Assembly (NCBI GenBank): GCA_046294345.1
Contig: JBKBJT010000011.1
Location: forward strand, 30,383 to 94,382
Direction: 5' to 3'
Source: Ferrovibrio sp046294345
Lineage (GTDB): Bacteria > Pseudomonadota > Alphaproteobacteria > Ferrovibrionales > Ferrovibrionaceae
DNA length: 64,000 nt
The position numbers were made by a program, and so were the translations under genes. Shown piece by piece: positions 12,201 to 20,001 of this stretch. Numbering within the stretch: the stretch's first letter is position 1; each line of letters opens with the position of its first letter. The notes under the pieces were generated by a model. It was not told the DNA's origin. It ran no database searches and worked only from the letters and a program-made list of their open reading frames with translations.

Positions 12201-15200
12201 CGGCAGGCCGGGCAGGCTGATCGTGCCGACGGGGGCCTGCAGATCCAGGTTGGCCAGCGCCGCACGCGCCGCCGCCGCACCCTGGCCTGCGGCCTGACCG
12301 GCATTCTGCCCCGCACGACCGGCCGACTGATAGGCAGCCGCGATCATGCTGGGATCGACCGTGCCCTTGATGGGGATCACGTTAGGCACCGACAGCGTGT
12401 CGAATACCTGCTTGGCCGGACCGGCACCCGAGACATCGAGCTGGGCCAGGATCGTCACGCCGTCCTTGATGTCGAGCGAACCACCGGCCACATCGGTCAC
12501 GGCCTTCGCCAGGGTGGTGGGCAAAGCCGAAGCCGGCACGCCCGACTGCGCCGCACCCTTTTTGGCCACCAGCACCGACACATCCTTCAGCACCGCGCCC
12601 TGGAAGGCAGCGCCGATGCCGGGAATCGTCTTGGCCAGGTCGAGCGTGCCGGCGGTGACCGACAGGTAGCGATGACCGGCCGCGCCGGTCTTGAACAGGG
12701 CGATGTCGAGCGGCTCCTGCCCAAGCGACAGCTTGGCATCCAGCTTGTCGCCCGTGATGGCGATCTGCTGAACCGCCAGCGTGTCCAGCGCGGTCGCATA
12801 GGAACCGGCCAAGTCGGAAAGTCGGATATTGCCGGTCAGCGTGGCTGCGTATTCCTTGGCGGCCGCCGCACTGTCGAACCGCGCGTCGATCTGCACCGGC
12901 TTGGCATTCAGGCTGCCCGAACCGGTCAGTGCGATAGCCCAGTCGCTGCCCTTTTCGGTAGCCGTGAAACTGCCGGCCGAGAATTTCAGACCCTCGAAAG
13001 AAAAGATATCGGCGGCATCGACGGCACCGCTCAGGCTGAGATTGCGGTCATTGCCCAGGCCGGCAATCTTGATGTCGAGATTTTTCAGCGCGACCTTGGA
13101 CACCACCGGCAGGGCCGAAATCGGCGGCAGGTCCTTCAGGGCCAGGCGGTTGGCCAGCTTGAATTCGGCGCCCCCGATCCGGCCATTGGCAACGGCCAGG
13201 TTGATCGCCAGCGGGATATTCTTGCTGCTACCCAGATCGGTCACGCCATTCATGGCAAAGCTGAATGCCTGCCCACCCTGCGCTGCGGCCGCGAGTGCGA
13301 TATTGGCCTGCAGACTGCGGATCTGCAGCCAGTTCAGCCCGAACGCCGCCGGCCAGCCGGTGGTGTTGGCGCCGGCGAACTGCAGATCGGGAACACGGCT
13401 GCCCTGCCGCTGCGCGAATGTCAGTTCTCCAGGAAAGCTCACCCGGCTGCCGGCGATGCTGAGATCGAATTCGCTGGCGATCGCCACCTTGATGCCGCTG
13501 CTGGCGGGCGCCGCAGCCTGACCGGCCGGCGCTGTACCGGCCGGAGCGGGCGTGGCAGTGGGTGTAGTGGCGGCCGTGGCCGCTGGCTGGCCGCGCGTGA
13601 TGCGCAGGGTGGGCAGCTTGAACAGGCCTTCCTGCGGCATGCCGGGCAGATTCAGCGCCGGCAACGGCACGCTCAGGTCGATTTTGGCCAGGTCGCTGCC
13701 GCCACTGACCCGCGCCTGACTGCCGCGCGCATGCGACAGCAGATCGGCCAGGATACGCGGGTCGATGGCGCCTTTCAGCGGCAGCGGCTTGTCGAGACCG
13801 ATCTGCGCCAGCGTGCCGGCGGCAGCCGATTTGGTCGGGTCCAGCGTGGCGAACACGTTCAGGCCCGGCTGCAGGCGCATGCTGTTGCGGATGCCTGCCT
13901 GTTCCAGGGCGCGCACCAGATCGGCCGGCAGGCCGGCCAGCGAAAATTCGCGCGCCTCGCGACCCGGTTCGACCAGCAGGATCGGATTGACGATATCGAG
14001 GTTGTTCAGGAACGACGTCGCCGCACCGGGAATCGCCTCGGCCAGATTCAGTTCGTCGGCCTTGATGACGGCAACCATCGCGCCGCTGCTGTCGGGATGC
14101 AGGGCCAGGTCATAGGTGTGCGTCTTGCTGGCCAGGCTGGCCGAAACCTGCCTGCCGCCGAATGCGACATTCTGCAGCGTCAGCGTGGACAGGCCGGGCA
14201 CCTTGTCCAGCGTGGGCACCAGATCGGCCAATGTCAGACCTGTCGTGACTCGGGCCTGAAATTCGCCGCTGCCGCCATTTTGGGCCGGGGCATAGGCGAG
14301 CGTCGCCGCCAGCGTCTTACCGTTCAGGGTGGCATTGCCGCCGAAGGTCAGCGCCCAGCCGCTGCCGGTATTGTCGGCCGCTACGGTCAGGCCCGACATG
14401 CTGAGGCCTGCGAAGCTGACCGTGGCATTGCCCTGAACCTGGCCGTCGATGCGGCCGACGACTGCCTTGTTGCGCACGCGGCCCTGCATGGCCAATGCGA
14501 CCGGAAGAGTCTGCCCCGCCATCATGACCTGTACATTGGCGGCGGCTTTCAGTGCCAGCCCGTTGCTGTCGCTGGCCAGCTGCAGGATCGTCTGCCCCGG
14601 CATGCTCATTACGTCGGACGAAACACCGTTCAGCGCCAGCTGGCCGATGGTGGCCGTGAGGTTGAAGCCGGCCGGCGCGTTTGCCGCCTGCCCCGCCGGG
14701 GCCGTGCGGCCAAGCTGTCCGCTGAAGACGGATTCCGGCACCGTGCCAGTAAAGGCGACGACACCGGTGTTGAGGCCAAGCTGCTGCTGCAGGAAGCTGC
14801 CGGCGGCGGAGGTCGAGAAATCCGCTTCCAGGAAGGCGCTCACGCCCTTGGCGATGGTCAGGCTGTCGGGCAGGCCGCCAGGCGACGCCTGGCGCAGGGC
14901 ATTGCGCACCGGCGAGGGCAGATCGGCGATACGCAGGGCCGCCGGGGCATCGGCGTAGATGAACGTGGCCTGGGGCAGCTTCACGCCTTGCAGTAGGGCG
15001 GCGCCGGGCAGGGCGAAGCTGCCGCCACTGATCGACAGGGCATAGGCGTAGCCGCTTTTGGATGCTGCATTGGGGAAGGCCGTCACGCTGGGCGCATTGC
15101 CATCCAGCGTGAGGATGATGGCGCCATCGGATTGCTGGGCAGCAACCACCTTGCGGCCGGCAAAGACCGGGAGAGTCGACAACTGACTCGAGAATTGCCG

Positions 15201-15290
15201 CACGAGGTCGGCGCCGGATTGCGCTCTGGTTTCCAGTGCGAAACCTGCGGCCAGCGCGAATGAGACAATCGCGGCTGCGAATTTTTTCAT
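3267..15290 (-). CDS. Giant exported tandem-repeat protein with lectin-like C-terminal modules
   Basis: Encodes 4007 residues. ATG 15290 is chosen because it is preceded by AGGGGAAG and starts a Sec signal peptide (Lys-Lys, hydrophobic core, cleavage near TRA-QS at ~24). A further-upstream in-frame ATG (15356) lacks both. Residues ~250-2500 are tandem units of about 440 residues. Each has a DLP-x5-LP segment, an aromatic-poor beta-rich stretch, and a G-x-VDPR motif followed by a Gly/Ala/Ser linker. Three central units are nearly identical. Residues ~3010-3140 form an Ala/Glu-rich coiled coil. From ~3330 there is a ricin-B-like region with repeated Cys and QxW-like motifs. At ~3650-3870 come repeated ANG-x-W(M) blades like tectonin/TECPR propellers. 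At ~3870-4007 is a Cys-containing DUF3421-like tail. Likely a cell-surface or secreted adhesin-like protein; function unknown. Confidence 0.85.
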   Translation of the reverse strand: MKKFAAAIVSFALAAGFALETRAQSGADLVRQFSSQLSTLPVFAGRKVVAAQQSDGAIILTLDGNAPSVTAFPNAASKSGYAYALSISGGSFALPGAALLQGVKLPQATFIYADAPAALRIADLPSPVRNALRQASPGGLPDSLTIAKGVSAFLEADFSTSAAGSFLQQQLGLNTGVVAFTGTVPESVFSGQLGRTAPAGQAANAPAGFNLTATIGQLALNGVSSDVMSMPGQTILQLASDSNGLALKAAANVQVMMAGQTLPVALAMQGRVRNKAVVGRIDGQVQGNATVSFAGLSMSGLTVAADNTGSGWALTFGGNATLNGKTLAATLAYAPAQNGGSGEFQARVTTGLTLADLVPTLDKVPGLSTLTLQNVAFGGRQVSASLASKTHTYDLALHPDSSGAMVAVIKADELNLAEAIPGAATSFLNNLDIVNPILLVEPGREAREFSLAGLPADLVRALEQAGIRNSMRLQPGLNVFATLDPTKSAAAGTLAQIGLDKPLPLKGAIDPRILADLLSHARGSQARVSGGSDLAKIDLSVPLPALNLPGMPQEGLFKLPTLRITRGQPAATAATTPTATPAPAGTAPAGQAAAPASSGIKVAIASEFDLSIAGSRVSFPGELTFAQRQGSRVPDLQFAGANTTGWPAAFGLNWLQIRSLQANIALAAAAQGGQAFSFAMNGVTDLGSSKNIPLAINLAVANGRIGGAEFKLANRLALKDLPPISALPVVSKVALKNLDIKIAGLGNDRNLSLSGAVDAADIFSFEGLKFSAGSFTATEKGSDWAIALTGSGSLNAKPVQIDARFDSAAAAKEYAATLTGNIRLSDLAGSYATALDTLAVQQIAITGDKLDAKLSLGQEPLDIALFKTGAAGHRYLSVTAGTLDLAKTIPGIGAAFQGAVLKDVSVLVAKKGAAQSGVPASALPTTLAKAVTDVAGGSLDIKDGVTILAQLDVSGAGPAKQVFDTLSVPNVIPIKGTVDPSMIAAAYQSAGRAGQNAGQAAGQGAAAARAALANLDLQAPVGTISLPGLPAGSGFSDMVFRISGQNPNPAPGTSATGLFASFAGTLSFSEGGGKPALTAPGSISFSGSGGNMAINFAGAVAGGWQSPFGLSWLHVDDLNLTAAITSTGGSRGAKLDFNGTADLGKATNLKLAIAVDAANGQLNSGDLTFTGGLKMSDLPALASLPRADGFQLDGFKLTAARQGTAWDETITAAFKAGGMVDFPGFALNGGNFTARKAADGWSLDATATATLNGKAVNVTAELAKDAGGGAPDYTVTVTDDLTVANLLGTANAIPGLNEFAIKQVKLSRAQVAARMTYKTEEVDVLFYRPDPQKKVHVALALSNFNLGDNIPGASSTPLDDISFSNLALVIVPQGGTTGAMPTSSLPAIVSAKAAALAGSTVTLGTGANIFAELDVKGGSGLADAFGTLGISKGIPIVGSVDPRMLASGRSQGAAPAGAGNAASSWISSLNLGGALPDLKVPGLTSGSGFQQSKVNISGKGGLAVSIDTTFVFVEESSTLRAPGNFSFTRSGGNTAVAFAATVPDGWSAPFGQSWLHITNLSLNGNMTGSGTTRALKLDFAGQASLGKSAPLKLAIDLQMANAQVSTANLDFTGGLKMSDLPPLSALPRADGFQLNGFKLAMARQGTAWDETITAAFTSGGMVDFPGFALNGGDFTAKKNAEGWSLDANAKATLQGKAVNVTAELVKDAGNGAPDYTVTITDDLTVAGLIGSGNSIPGLDDFAIKQVKLTRSQVGAVMTYKTEEVDILFYRPGPQAKVHVALALSDFNLGDSIPGASSTLLSDVGFSDMALVIVPQGGVTGAMQTANLPAIVSAKAKAVAGDAVTLGTGANIFAQMDIKASSSLGQALGALGISKEVPIVGSVDPRVLASGRTGSSSAGGAVASWASSLNLSGTLPSITIPGLPDKSGFQSPKVKISGQGGFSLSIDTTMVFAEGKNSLQAPGSFSFTRSGGNTDVAFAGKVQGGWDGPFGLTWLHLNNLALNASLTGTGTTRDIKLSFAGAATGLGKAPLQVAAALEVQNRQLSNASLDFTGALTMADLPALKALPRASGFEMDGFKLAAKNQGGNWEPTITAAFKSAKMVDFPGFTLNGGSFTAAKAAADWSFDAKADATLQNKSVSVTAELVKNAGDGTPDYTVTITDALTISQLLGAGNSIPGLDDFSITEVKLTRLQVGAKMKYKTEEVDILVYHPDPQKKAHIALALSNFNLGDSIPGASGTPLTDITFADMALVVVPKDGVVGAVKSTALPAIVADKVKAVAGETVTLTNGANIFSMFEAKSGSSLGDVMGSLGISKSIPITGAVDPRFLSSSGSGSGSGGSSWLSSLNLTGSLPNITIPGIPDGIGFHTPKLTISNKNNLPTISIPTTFGFKVGSANLSLPGEFDFTKHTAGSEISFKGSGGDWHAPLDIPWLSLTGLTVDFDLKSPTGGSRELALSLSGNVGLGKKTALPADVAFTIDGGKLSSGEVRIASQIDLSDIPVLKGIPYASKFGLKDLVISTAGIGAGAILDGKVFSTALINAPGPNGTSGWTMILERDGKTLGDLIPFDKTGILKKMPLTHSLFMLSENGLQLNPAGLPDFARPLLKPILDIHPGATTVTDGLTLAAVFDPSASDDAKKAFGKLGLGSATFIMGELGGIFGGTPLVKIEAFLPKFGKPGGLPKFMHWPESIQPAFFVTLTEEAVEVGIEVDMQVKAGDDQLVFATKVEMEVNEADVTFDIEGEMDGKWEKPFSIKALTLANVALKAGVSPDGSVKLGFKGTTTIGPETIQMAADIEPDPELLGVPKSIAFAGAITSLGVVEIAELIEAIAGKNDKFKADNIPGFELHNVKLAFATPGAEDPDLGIINAGFAAQGSLSFMDHNLGNALLSISETAGLAMKGAIADMDLGPLKLQNNNIDVAIGPTSDPYFKVNGNVDFLGLKESVAVQFVIPAKVMFEMDSDFGLLGKGKLLVEGVGYDVRTGKATNPDFLINGEIQHSDFAGWLEKTVKGQVDAVLADVKAAFQVAEQAVKDAQAKVDGLDATVQKERAIVRAERNRAENAINAAEARVNELQGDADDARSHRNHCHWYQLACKAKYEAEYLAYEAAKTVADGVLDAARKAVDTIPVDLDPRVAGPLAAEDIALAALKAAQLAIEGVEKLDDFAQRIVDSAINGLQGAKPIVINDVAFSGSLSGSIKNDEPWLLNMDYAIFNQPIKGSFVFKLKDPAYDAKELGYVGLQILNFVVEKGLKDIPGPIADKFRESVATLMNDLDTSNQAEMAKHQKEFAAVTQRQADLQKAMEARDEEVTKTLQASIKSSLDVAPPSFRLEGTLLEVGHSGLCLTAAGNAVLQQPCNEGDPAQRWETELLDAGYVFIKSGPLCLIPSGALGNLNVPLIINACQRGDQNMHWRVVSHDPQFYNLANRKSQKCVHFPDPSATPGKAPSQWAPCDGSDAQAFQPLKQAKPVYHAKLPLASQRSGLCVGSYDFGRQPHPFLSLNIKFTPVFAIACDVLADSEKAPWAAGMALNYVETKLEDGDYVKITDHIGNCIFPLEGRAGSPLVSRPCDHSNDMFWQKLPAPGGMQLRNLSSKLCFDIVPNPTNRAQWMAAQAMCNGTSNQVMNFAIPPSPAVWEATDAGHAAMPPKKVAWTGVIGRAIDIGVGANGAVWMVGTDRNLYQWQNDRWTPSVAAVKNAAALDVGPNGEIWFVSADGDIISGNGRSWVKRPGKAIDIGIGANGDIWMTGRDKKLYRWNGSAWGAVAAPADAMLVDVGPGGEVLFVSAEKRVYAGNGKQWRSLPGAAIDVSFGADGTAWMIDDKHEVNRWSGQTWVVEPGGSALRISGGPSDNPWMVATNNHIFEDTGVRPPSPLAAFNAGQGIVDPQTRQPETTFLCRVSAPASGPAADAGLKAESWIGQVDRLGDCAIPGDDGRVQRAKTFEVLKSVAKPKWASFGGSSAPFDAIHAARKGLDLRYACRTIYQNQVRLGSAADGVCRFADGEAVATASGFEYLLSE
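7780..13150 (-). repeat. ~1.3-kb coding tandem repeats in the giant gene
   Basis: The segment encoding (M/K)DLP..LPR..GF recurs at about 13130, 11770, 10440, 9130 and 7830, a period of 1300-1360 bases (~440 residues). The copies at 11770, 10440 and 9130 are strikingly similar at both DNA and protein level, with shared blocks such as MVDFPGF and YKTEEVD. The outer copies are diverged. Boundaries are approximate. Confidence 0.8.
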
Positions 15291-15539
15291 GGTCTTCCCC
15301 TGCCCCCAAGCGCCCGCCATTTGCGGCGGGTCACTGATCGTCCGTGTAGGTGGCATTCATCGCTACGGCACGCGCAATACTCTTCTGATTTCTGATAACC
15401 GCGCACCAAAAAGCGCGGGCCGTCGCAACGATGCCGCGCCTAGAAAAGCAGATTGTTATTAAAAATCAAATGATTAAATTAATTTAATCCGGCCGGCGCC
15501 CGCAGCGAGGCCGGCCTTGTGCCATGATTCGGCTGGGGA
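15291..15539. other. Promoter region of giant gene and end of the nas operon
   Basis: The 249-base gap holds a sharply AT-rich stretch (about 15455-15488) that is a plausible promoter zone for the minus-strand giant gene. It also holds an inverted repeat GGCCGGC (15491-15497) / GCCGGCC (15510-15516) just past the cysG stop. On the minus strand the hairpin is followed by an AT-rich tract without a clean U-run, so it is only a candidate terminator for the nitrate operon. Confidence 0.4.
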
Positions 15540-17003
15540 TCAGGCGAGTCTGCCGAAGCGCGGAGTTTCAACCGGCTGCATTTCCTGCGGCGTTCCGGCT
15601 GCCGCACCGAGCCCGTCGAAGACCCGGCCGATGCCCACCAGAACCGGGTGCTCGTTGCCGAGCGAATCTAGACCTTCTGCCAGGTTGTCCAGCCGACCCA
15701 CCCAGCGCGCCTCTTCCGGACGGGATACGGCCGCCAGGGCCACGACCGGCGTGGCGGGGGAAAGGCCCTCAGCAATCAGCCGCGCGGCAAACGCCCCGCC
15801 GGTTCGGCCGCCCATATAGACCATCAGCGAGGTTTCCGGATCGGCAAGACCACACCAGTCCAGATCCTGCGGCAGGCCGCCCTGGCGCGAATGCCCGGTG
15901 ACGAAGCGCACCGAATGCGCGGCCTCGCGATGGGTGAGCGACACGCCGAGCCGGCTGGCCGCCGCCACCGCCGCCGTGATGCCCGGCACCACATCCACCG
16001 GAATGCCCTGCGCCTGCAGCGCGGCAATCTCCTCGCCGGCGCGGCCGAACACCATCGGGTCGCCGGATTTCAGCCGCACCACGCGTTTGCCCTGGCGGGC
16101 CAGCTTGATCATCAGCGCATTGATGTCGTCCTGCCGGCAGCTCGCGCGGCCGCCGCGTTTGCCGACCATCATGCGTCGAGCCTCGCGACGCGCCAGCTCC
16201 AGTACGCCATCCGATACCAGATCGTCGAACAGGATCACGTCTGCCGCCTGCAGCGCCCGCATGCCTTTCAGGGTCAGCAGCTCGGCATCGCCCGGTCCGG
16301 CCCCGACCAGCGTGACATGGCCGGCGCCGGCCTGCGGCTGCATGCGCAGCAGATCGGCATCGGACGGCACCGTCGGTTCAAGGAAGGCGCGTTCGGCAAA
16401 CCGCTGCCAGAAGGCACGGCGCTGCGTGGGTGTCGGCAGGCGTGCGGCGAGCGACGCGCGGATGCGCTTGGCGGCTGCGGCCCAGGCGCCCAGCGTGGCG
16501 GGCAGCAGGGTTTCGATGCGCCGCCGCACCGCCTGGGCCAGCACCGGCGCCGCCCCATCGGTGGAGATGCCGATCACCAGCGGCGAACGGTTGACGATGG
16601 AACCGAACTGCACATCGCCATGACCCGGCCTGTCGATGGCGCTGCAGATCGCGCCGGCGTCGCGCGCGGCGGCATGGAACTCAGCCGCTTCCTGCTCGTC
16701 GGCCGCATCGATCACCGCCATGGCCGCACCGGCAAGGTCATCCGGCTGCCAGTTACGCGGATGCATGACAATACCGTCCTGCAGGGCCAGCAGCTCGGCA
16801 CCGGGCTGCGGTGCAAAGACCTCCACCCGCGCACCGGCCGCTGCCAGCAATTCAGCCTTCCAGGCCGCGGGCGCTTCGTTGCCCGCCACCACGGCGCGCT
16901 TGCCATGCAGATCGATGAACAGCGGCAGCACGGCCAGCGGCGCGATGCGCCGCCCTGCCTGAGGCACCGTGATGTCAGCCGGCTTTCTGGATGCTGAGCC
17001 CAT
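15540..17003 (-). CDS. cysG: Siroheme synthase (uroporphyrinogen-III methyltransferase / precorrin-2 dehydrogenase / ferrochelatase)
   Basis: A 487-residue multifunctional enzyme making siroheme, the cofactor of the nitrite reductase NirB encoded upstream. Residues ~1-170 are the dehydrogenase/ferrochelatase part. Residues ~235-470 are the SUMT methyltransferase part, with VGAGPGDAELLTLKG, the ..VVRLKSGDPMVFGRAGEE.. block and a VVPGITAA loop. The start overlaps the end of nasA by 29 bases and is supported by GGAGGA six bases before the ATG. In the N-terminal Rossmann motif the usual Gly-Gly-Gly is read as AGN (VVAGNEAP), which may be lineage-specific or may weaken NAD binding. It is last in the nitrate operon. 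Confidence 0.93.
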   Translation of the reverse strand: MGSASRKPADITVPQAGRRIAPLAVLPLFIDLHGKRAVVAGNEAPAAWKAELLAAAGARVEVFAPQPGAELLALQDGIVMHPRNWQPDDLAGAAMAVIDAADEQEAAEFHAAARDAGAICSAIDRPGHGDVQFGSIVNRSPLVIGISTDGAAPVLAQAVRRRIETLLPATLGAWAAAAKRIRASLAARLPTPTQRRAFWQRFAERAFLEPTVPSDADLLRMQPQAGAGHVTLVGAGPGDAELLTLKGMRALQAADVILFDDLVSDGVLELARREARRMMVGKRGGRASCRQDDINALMIKLARQGKRVVRLKSGDPMVFGRAGEEIAALQAQGIPVDVVPGITAAVAAASRLGVSLTHREAAHSVRFVTGHSRQGGLPQDLDWCGLADPETSLMVYMGGRTGGAFAARLIAEGLSPATPVVALAAVSRPEEARWVGRLDNLAEGLDSLGNEHPVLVGIGRVFDGLGAAAGTPQEMQPVETPRFGRLA

Positions 17004-19650
17004 CGATGATCCTCCGGATTTCGCTGCGGCAGGAGCCGCAATTGCCGCCGGCCTGGGTCGCGGCCGTCACCGCCTCCACCGTGGCGCAGCCGCCTGCCAC
17101 GGCTGCAGCGATCTGGCGACTGCCGACATCGAAACAGGCGCAGACGATGGCGCCACGATCCGGCTGGTCCGCACCGGTACGGCCGGCCAGCAGGCGCAGC
17201 CGCGCCGTGGCCGTGGCGAATGGCGCATCAAGCTGGTCGGCAGCCCAGGCGCGCGACACCGCCACCGGCTGCGGCGCGACGAACAGCGCCCCGATCAGGC
17301 GCTCGTCACGGAAGGCAGCGAAACGATGCTGCCCGGCAGCGGCATCGTGATAGGCCAGCAGTTCGACGCCTTCATCCTCACCAATGCCAAAGAGGCCGCG
17401 GGCCAGGGCCGTCCAGTCCTGCGGCAGGGTCTGATCGGCCAGTTCCAGCCGCCAGCCGGCGCGCGCCGGCGCCAGTGTCCAGTAGCCGACCGGCGGCGTG
17501 GCGGGCCTTTCGGCCAGCACGGCGAAGCCATACCAGTCTGCCGCATAGGGCTGCACGGCAACGGGCGTGAATTTCAGTTCCGGCTGGCCCGAGACCGGAT
17601 CGGTGGCCGGGTTGACCAGCACATCCACGCGCGCCTGCGCGCTCAGCTGATCCGTCCAGTGCAGCGGTGCGAAGACCGTGCCGCGCTGCTGCTCCTCGCT
17701 GACCAGCGCCCGCAGGATCGCATGGCCGCGCGGATTGCGCAGCATCACCAGGCTGGCCGGCGCAATGCCATGGGCTGCGGCATCGACAGGGTGGATTTCC
17801 AGGAAGGGTTCGGCGATATGGCCCATCAGGCGCGGCGAGCGGCCCGTGCGTGTCATGGTGTGCCACTGGTCGCGGATGCGGCCGGTATTGAGCACCAGCG
17901 GATGTTCTTCGCCGGGTTGCTCGGCGGCCGCGCGCCAGGGCGTGGCGATGAAACGCGCCTTGCGGTCGGGCGTATAGAACCGCCCGTCGGCGAAAAAGCG
18001 CCGCTCGTCATTACGCGGCTGCCCCGCCGGCCATGGCCACTGGAACGGAGCGAGCGATTCATAGTCAGCGGCGGTGATATCGCCTAGCGCGGAAATATCG
18101 AAATCCCGCCGCCCATCATTCTCCGCACCGCTGAGCCGGGCATATTCGGCGAAGATTTCCGCCGGCTGCTCGTAGGCAAAGGCATCGGCCCAGCCCATCC
18201 GGCAACCGACCTGGGCGAAAATCCACCAGTCGGGCTTCACCGCGCCGGGCAGCGGCAGGAAGCTGCGCTGGCGCGAGATGCGGCGTTCGGAATTGGTGAC
18301 GGTGCCGTCCTTCTCGCCCCAGGCCGCCGCCGGCAGCAGCACATGGGCATGGCGTGCCGTGTCGGTCACCTGCAGCACATCCGACACGACGACGAAGGGG
18401 CAGGCCTGCAATGCCGCCTGCACGTCGTCGGCATCGGGCAGGCTGTCCACCGGATTGGTGCCGGCGATCCAGATCGCCTTCACGGATCCGGTCTTCACGG
18501 CGCGGAACAGGTCCACCGCCTTCAGGCCCGGCCTGTCGGCGATGCGCGGCGCAGCCCAGAAATCCTGCACGATGCGGCGGTGATCCGGGTTGTCCAGCTC
18601 CATGTGGCAGGCGAGCTGGTTGGCCAGCCCTCCCACCTCGCGCCCGCCCATGGCATTGGGCTGGCCGGTGATGGAAAACGGCCCCATGCCGGGTCGACCG
18701 ATGCGGTCCGTGAGAAGATGACAGTTGAGGATGGCGTTCACCTTGTCGGTGCCGCAACTCGACTGGTTCACACCCTGGGAATAGGCCGTCACCACGCGCT
18801 CATGCCGGGCGAAGAGATCGTAGAAACGCTTCAGGTCTGCCACGCTGAGTCCCGTGATTTCAGCGATCTCGGACAGCGACAGGCTACGCGCCACAGCCAG
18901 GGCCGCATCCAGGCCGTTGACATGGCCGGCCACAAAGCCGCCATCCATCCGGTTCTGTTCATGCAGATAGGCCAGCAGGCCGTTGAACAGCGCGACGTCC
19001 GAACCCGGTTTCAGCGCCAGATGCAGGTCGGAATTGCGCGCCGTCATGGTGCGGCGCGGATCGACCACCACGACGGTCAGCTCCGGCCGCTCGGTCTTGG
19101 CGGCCATCAGGCGCTGGAACAGCACCGGATGGCACCAGGCGAGGTTGGAACCGACCAGCACCACCAGGTCGGCCAGTTCCAGGTCGGCATAGACGCCGGG
19201 TACCGTGTCGCTGCCGAAGGCGCGCTTGTGCCCCGCCACGGCAGAGGCCATGCAGAGCCGCGAATTGGTGTCGATATTGCCCGAGCCGATGAAACCCTTC
19301 ATCAGCTTGTTGGCGACGTAATAATCCTCGGTCAGCAACTGGCCCGAAACATAGAAGGCCACCGAATCCGGACCATGGCGCGCGATGGTGTCGGAGAAAA
19401 CCTGCGCCACACGATCCAGCGCCGCATCCCACGTCGCCTGCCTGCCATCCATCATCGGATGCAGCAGCCGGCCCTCCATGCCCAAAGTCTCGGCCAGCGC
19501 CGACCCTTTCGAGCAGGTGCGGCCGGCATTGGCCGGATGAGCCGGGTCGCCCTGCACGGCGACTCCGCCATCGGCTTCGCGCCGCACCCGCAGGCCGCAG
19601 CCCACCCCGCAATAGGGGCAGGTGCTGCGGGTTTCGGGCGCGGCGGTCAT
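16975..19650 (-). CDS. nasA: Assimilatory nitrate reductase catalytic subunit
   Basis: An 891-residue cytoplasmic molybdopterin enzyme reducing nitrate to nitrite. At residues ~11-18 it has the 4Fe-4S motif CPYCGVGC plus a later Cys (GRTCSKGSA). It then has the molybdopterin oxidoreductase core (YYVANKLMKGF, NPVDSLPD, QPNAMGGREVGG) and the dinucleotide-binding domain. The last ~60 residues form a BFD-like 2Fe-2S domain (CACFDV...CGSCRSEI), as in NasA-type enzymes that take electrons from NADH reductase or ferredoxin. No signal peptide is seen, which fits assimilation. It follows nirD by 6 bases. Confidence 0.95.
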   Translation of the reverse strand: MTAAPETRSTCPYCGVGCGLRVRREADGGVAVQGDPAHPANAGRTCSKGSALAETLGMEGRLLHPMMDGRQATWDAALDRVAQVFSDTIARHGPDSVAFYVSGQLLTEDYYVANKLMKGFIGSGNIDTNSRLCMASAVAGHKRAFGSDTVPGVYADLELADLVVLVGSNLAWCHPVLFQRLMAAKTERPELTVVVVDPRRTMTARNSDLHLALKPGSDVALFNGLLAYLHEQNRMDGGFVAGHVNGLDAALAVARSLSLSEIAEITGLSVADLKRFYDLFARHERVVTAYSQGVNQSSCGTDKVNAILNCHLLTDRIGRPGMGPFSITGQPNAMGGREVGGLANQLACHMELDNPDHRRIVQDFWAAPRIADRPGLKAVDLFRAVKTGSVKAIWIAGTNPVDSLPDADDVQAALQACPFVVVSDVLQVTDTARHAHVLLPAAAWGEKDGTVTNSERRISRQRSFLPLPGAVKPDWWIFAQVGCRMGWADAFAYEQPAEIFAEYARLSGAENDGRRDFDISALGDITAADYESLAPFQWPWPAGQPRNDERRFFADGRFYTPDRKARFIATPWRAAAEQPGEEHPLVLNTGRIRDQWHTMTRTGRSPRLMGHIAEPFLEIHPVDAAAHGIAPASLVMLRNPRGHAILRALVSEEQQRGTVFAPLHWTDQLSAQARVDVLVNPATDPVSGQPELKFTPVAVQPYAADWYGFAVLAERPATPPVGYWTLAPARAGWRLELADQTLPQDWTALARGLFGIGEDEGVELLAYHDAAAGQHRFAAFRDERLIGALFVAPQPVAVSRAWAADQLDAPFATATARLRLLAGRTGADQPDRGAIVCACFDVGSRQIAAAVAGGCATVEAVTAATQAGGNCGSCRSEIRRIIDGLSIQKAG

Positions 19651-19656
19651 GCTGCC

Positions 19657-19992
19657 TCAGGCCGCCTGCATCGCCTTGGCCGGCCAGGAAAGCAGCACGC
19701 GCCCCTGCTCCAGCCGAACGGCGATGGTGCGGGTGCAGCCATGGTCGGCGCCCTGGGCCTCGCCGGTGGCCAGGCTGATCACCCAGTTATGCAGCGGACA
19801 GGTGACGGATTCTCCCTGAACGATACCCTGCGACAACGGCCCGCCCTTGTGCGGGCATTTGTCATCCAGCGCAAAGAGCTTGTCGTCCATGGTGCGGAAC
19901 ACGGCAATGTCGCCGCGTGCCGTCTTCACCACACGGGCGCCGCGCTTCGGGATGTCGTCCAGCGTGCCGATATCGATCCAATCCGCAGTCAT
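19657..19992 (-). CDS. nirD: Nitrite reductase small subunit
   Basis: A 111-residue Rieske-fold subunit of the NADH-dependent assimilatory nitrite reductase. Both iron-ligand pairs are intact (CPHKGG and CPLHNW), so it can hold a 2Fe-2S cluster. Length is typical. It starts 9 bases after the nirB stop and is followed closely by nasA. Confidence 0.95.
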   Translation of the reverse strand: MTADWIDIGTLDDIPKRGARVVKTARGDIAVFRTMDDKLFALDDKCPHKGGPLSQGIVQGESVTCPLHNWVISLATGEAQGADHGCTRTIAVRLEQGRVLLSWPAKAMQAA

Positions 19993-20001
19993 GCGCGTCT
20001 C

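Noticed and set aside
12672..14996. Plus-strand open frame of 774 codons opposite the giant gene
   Set aside because: Same kind of antisense shadow; no domain, no ribosome site and no conserved motif.
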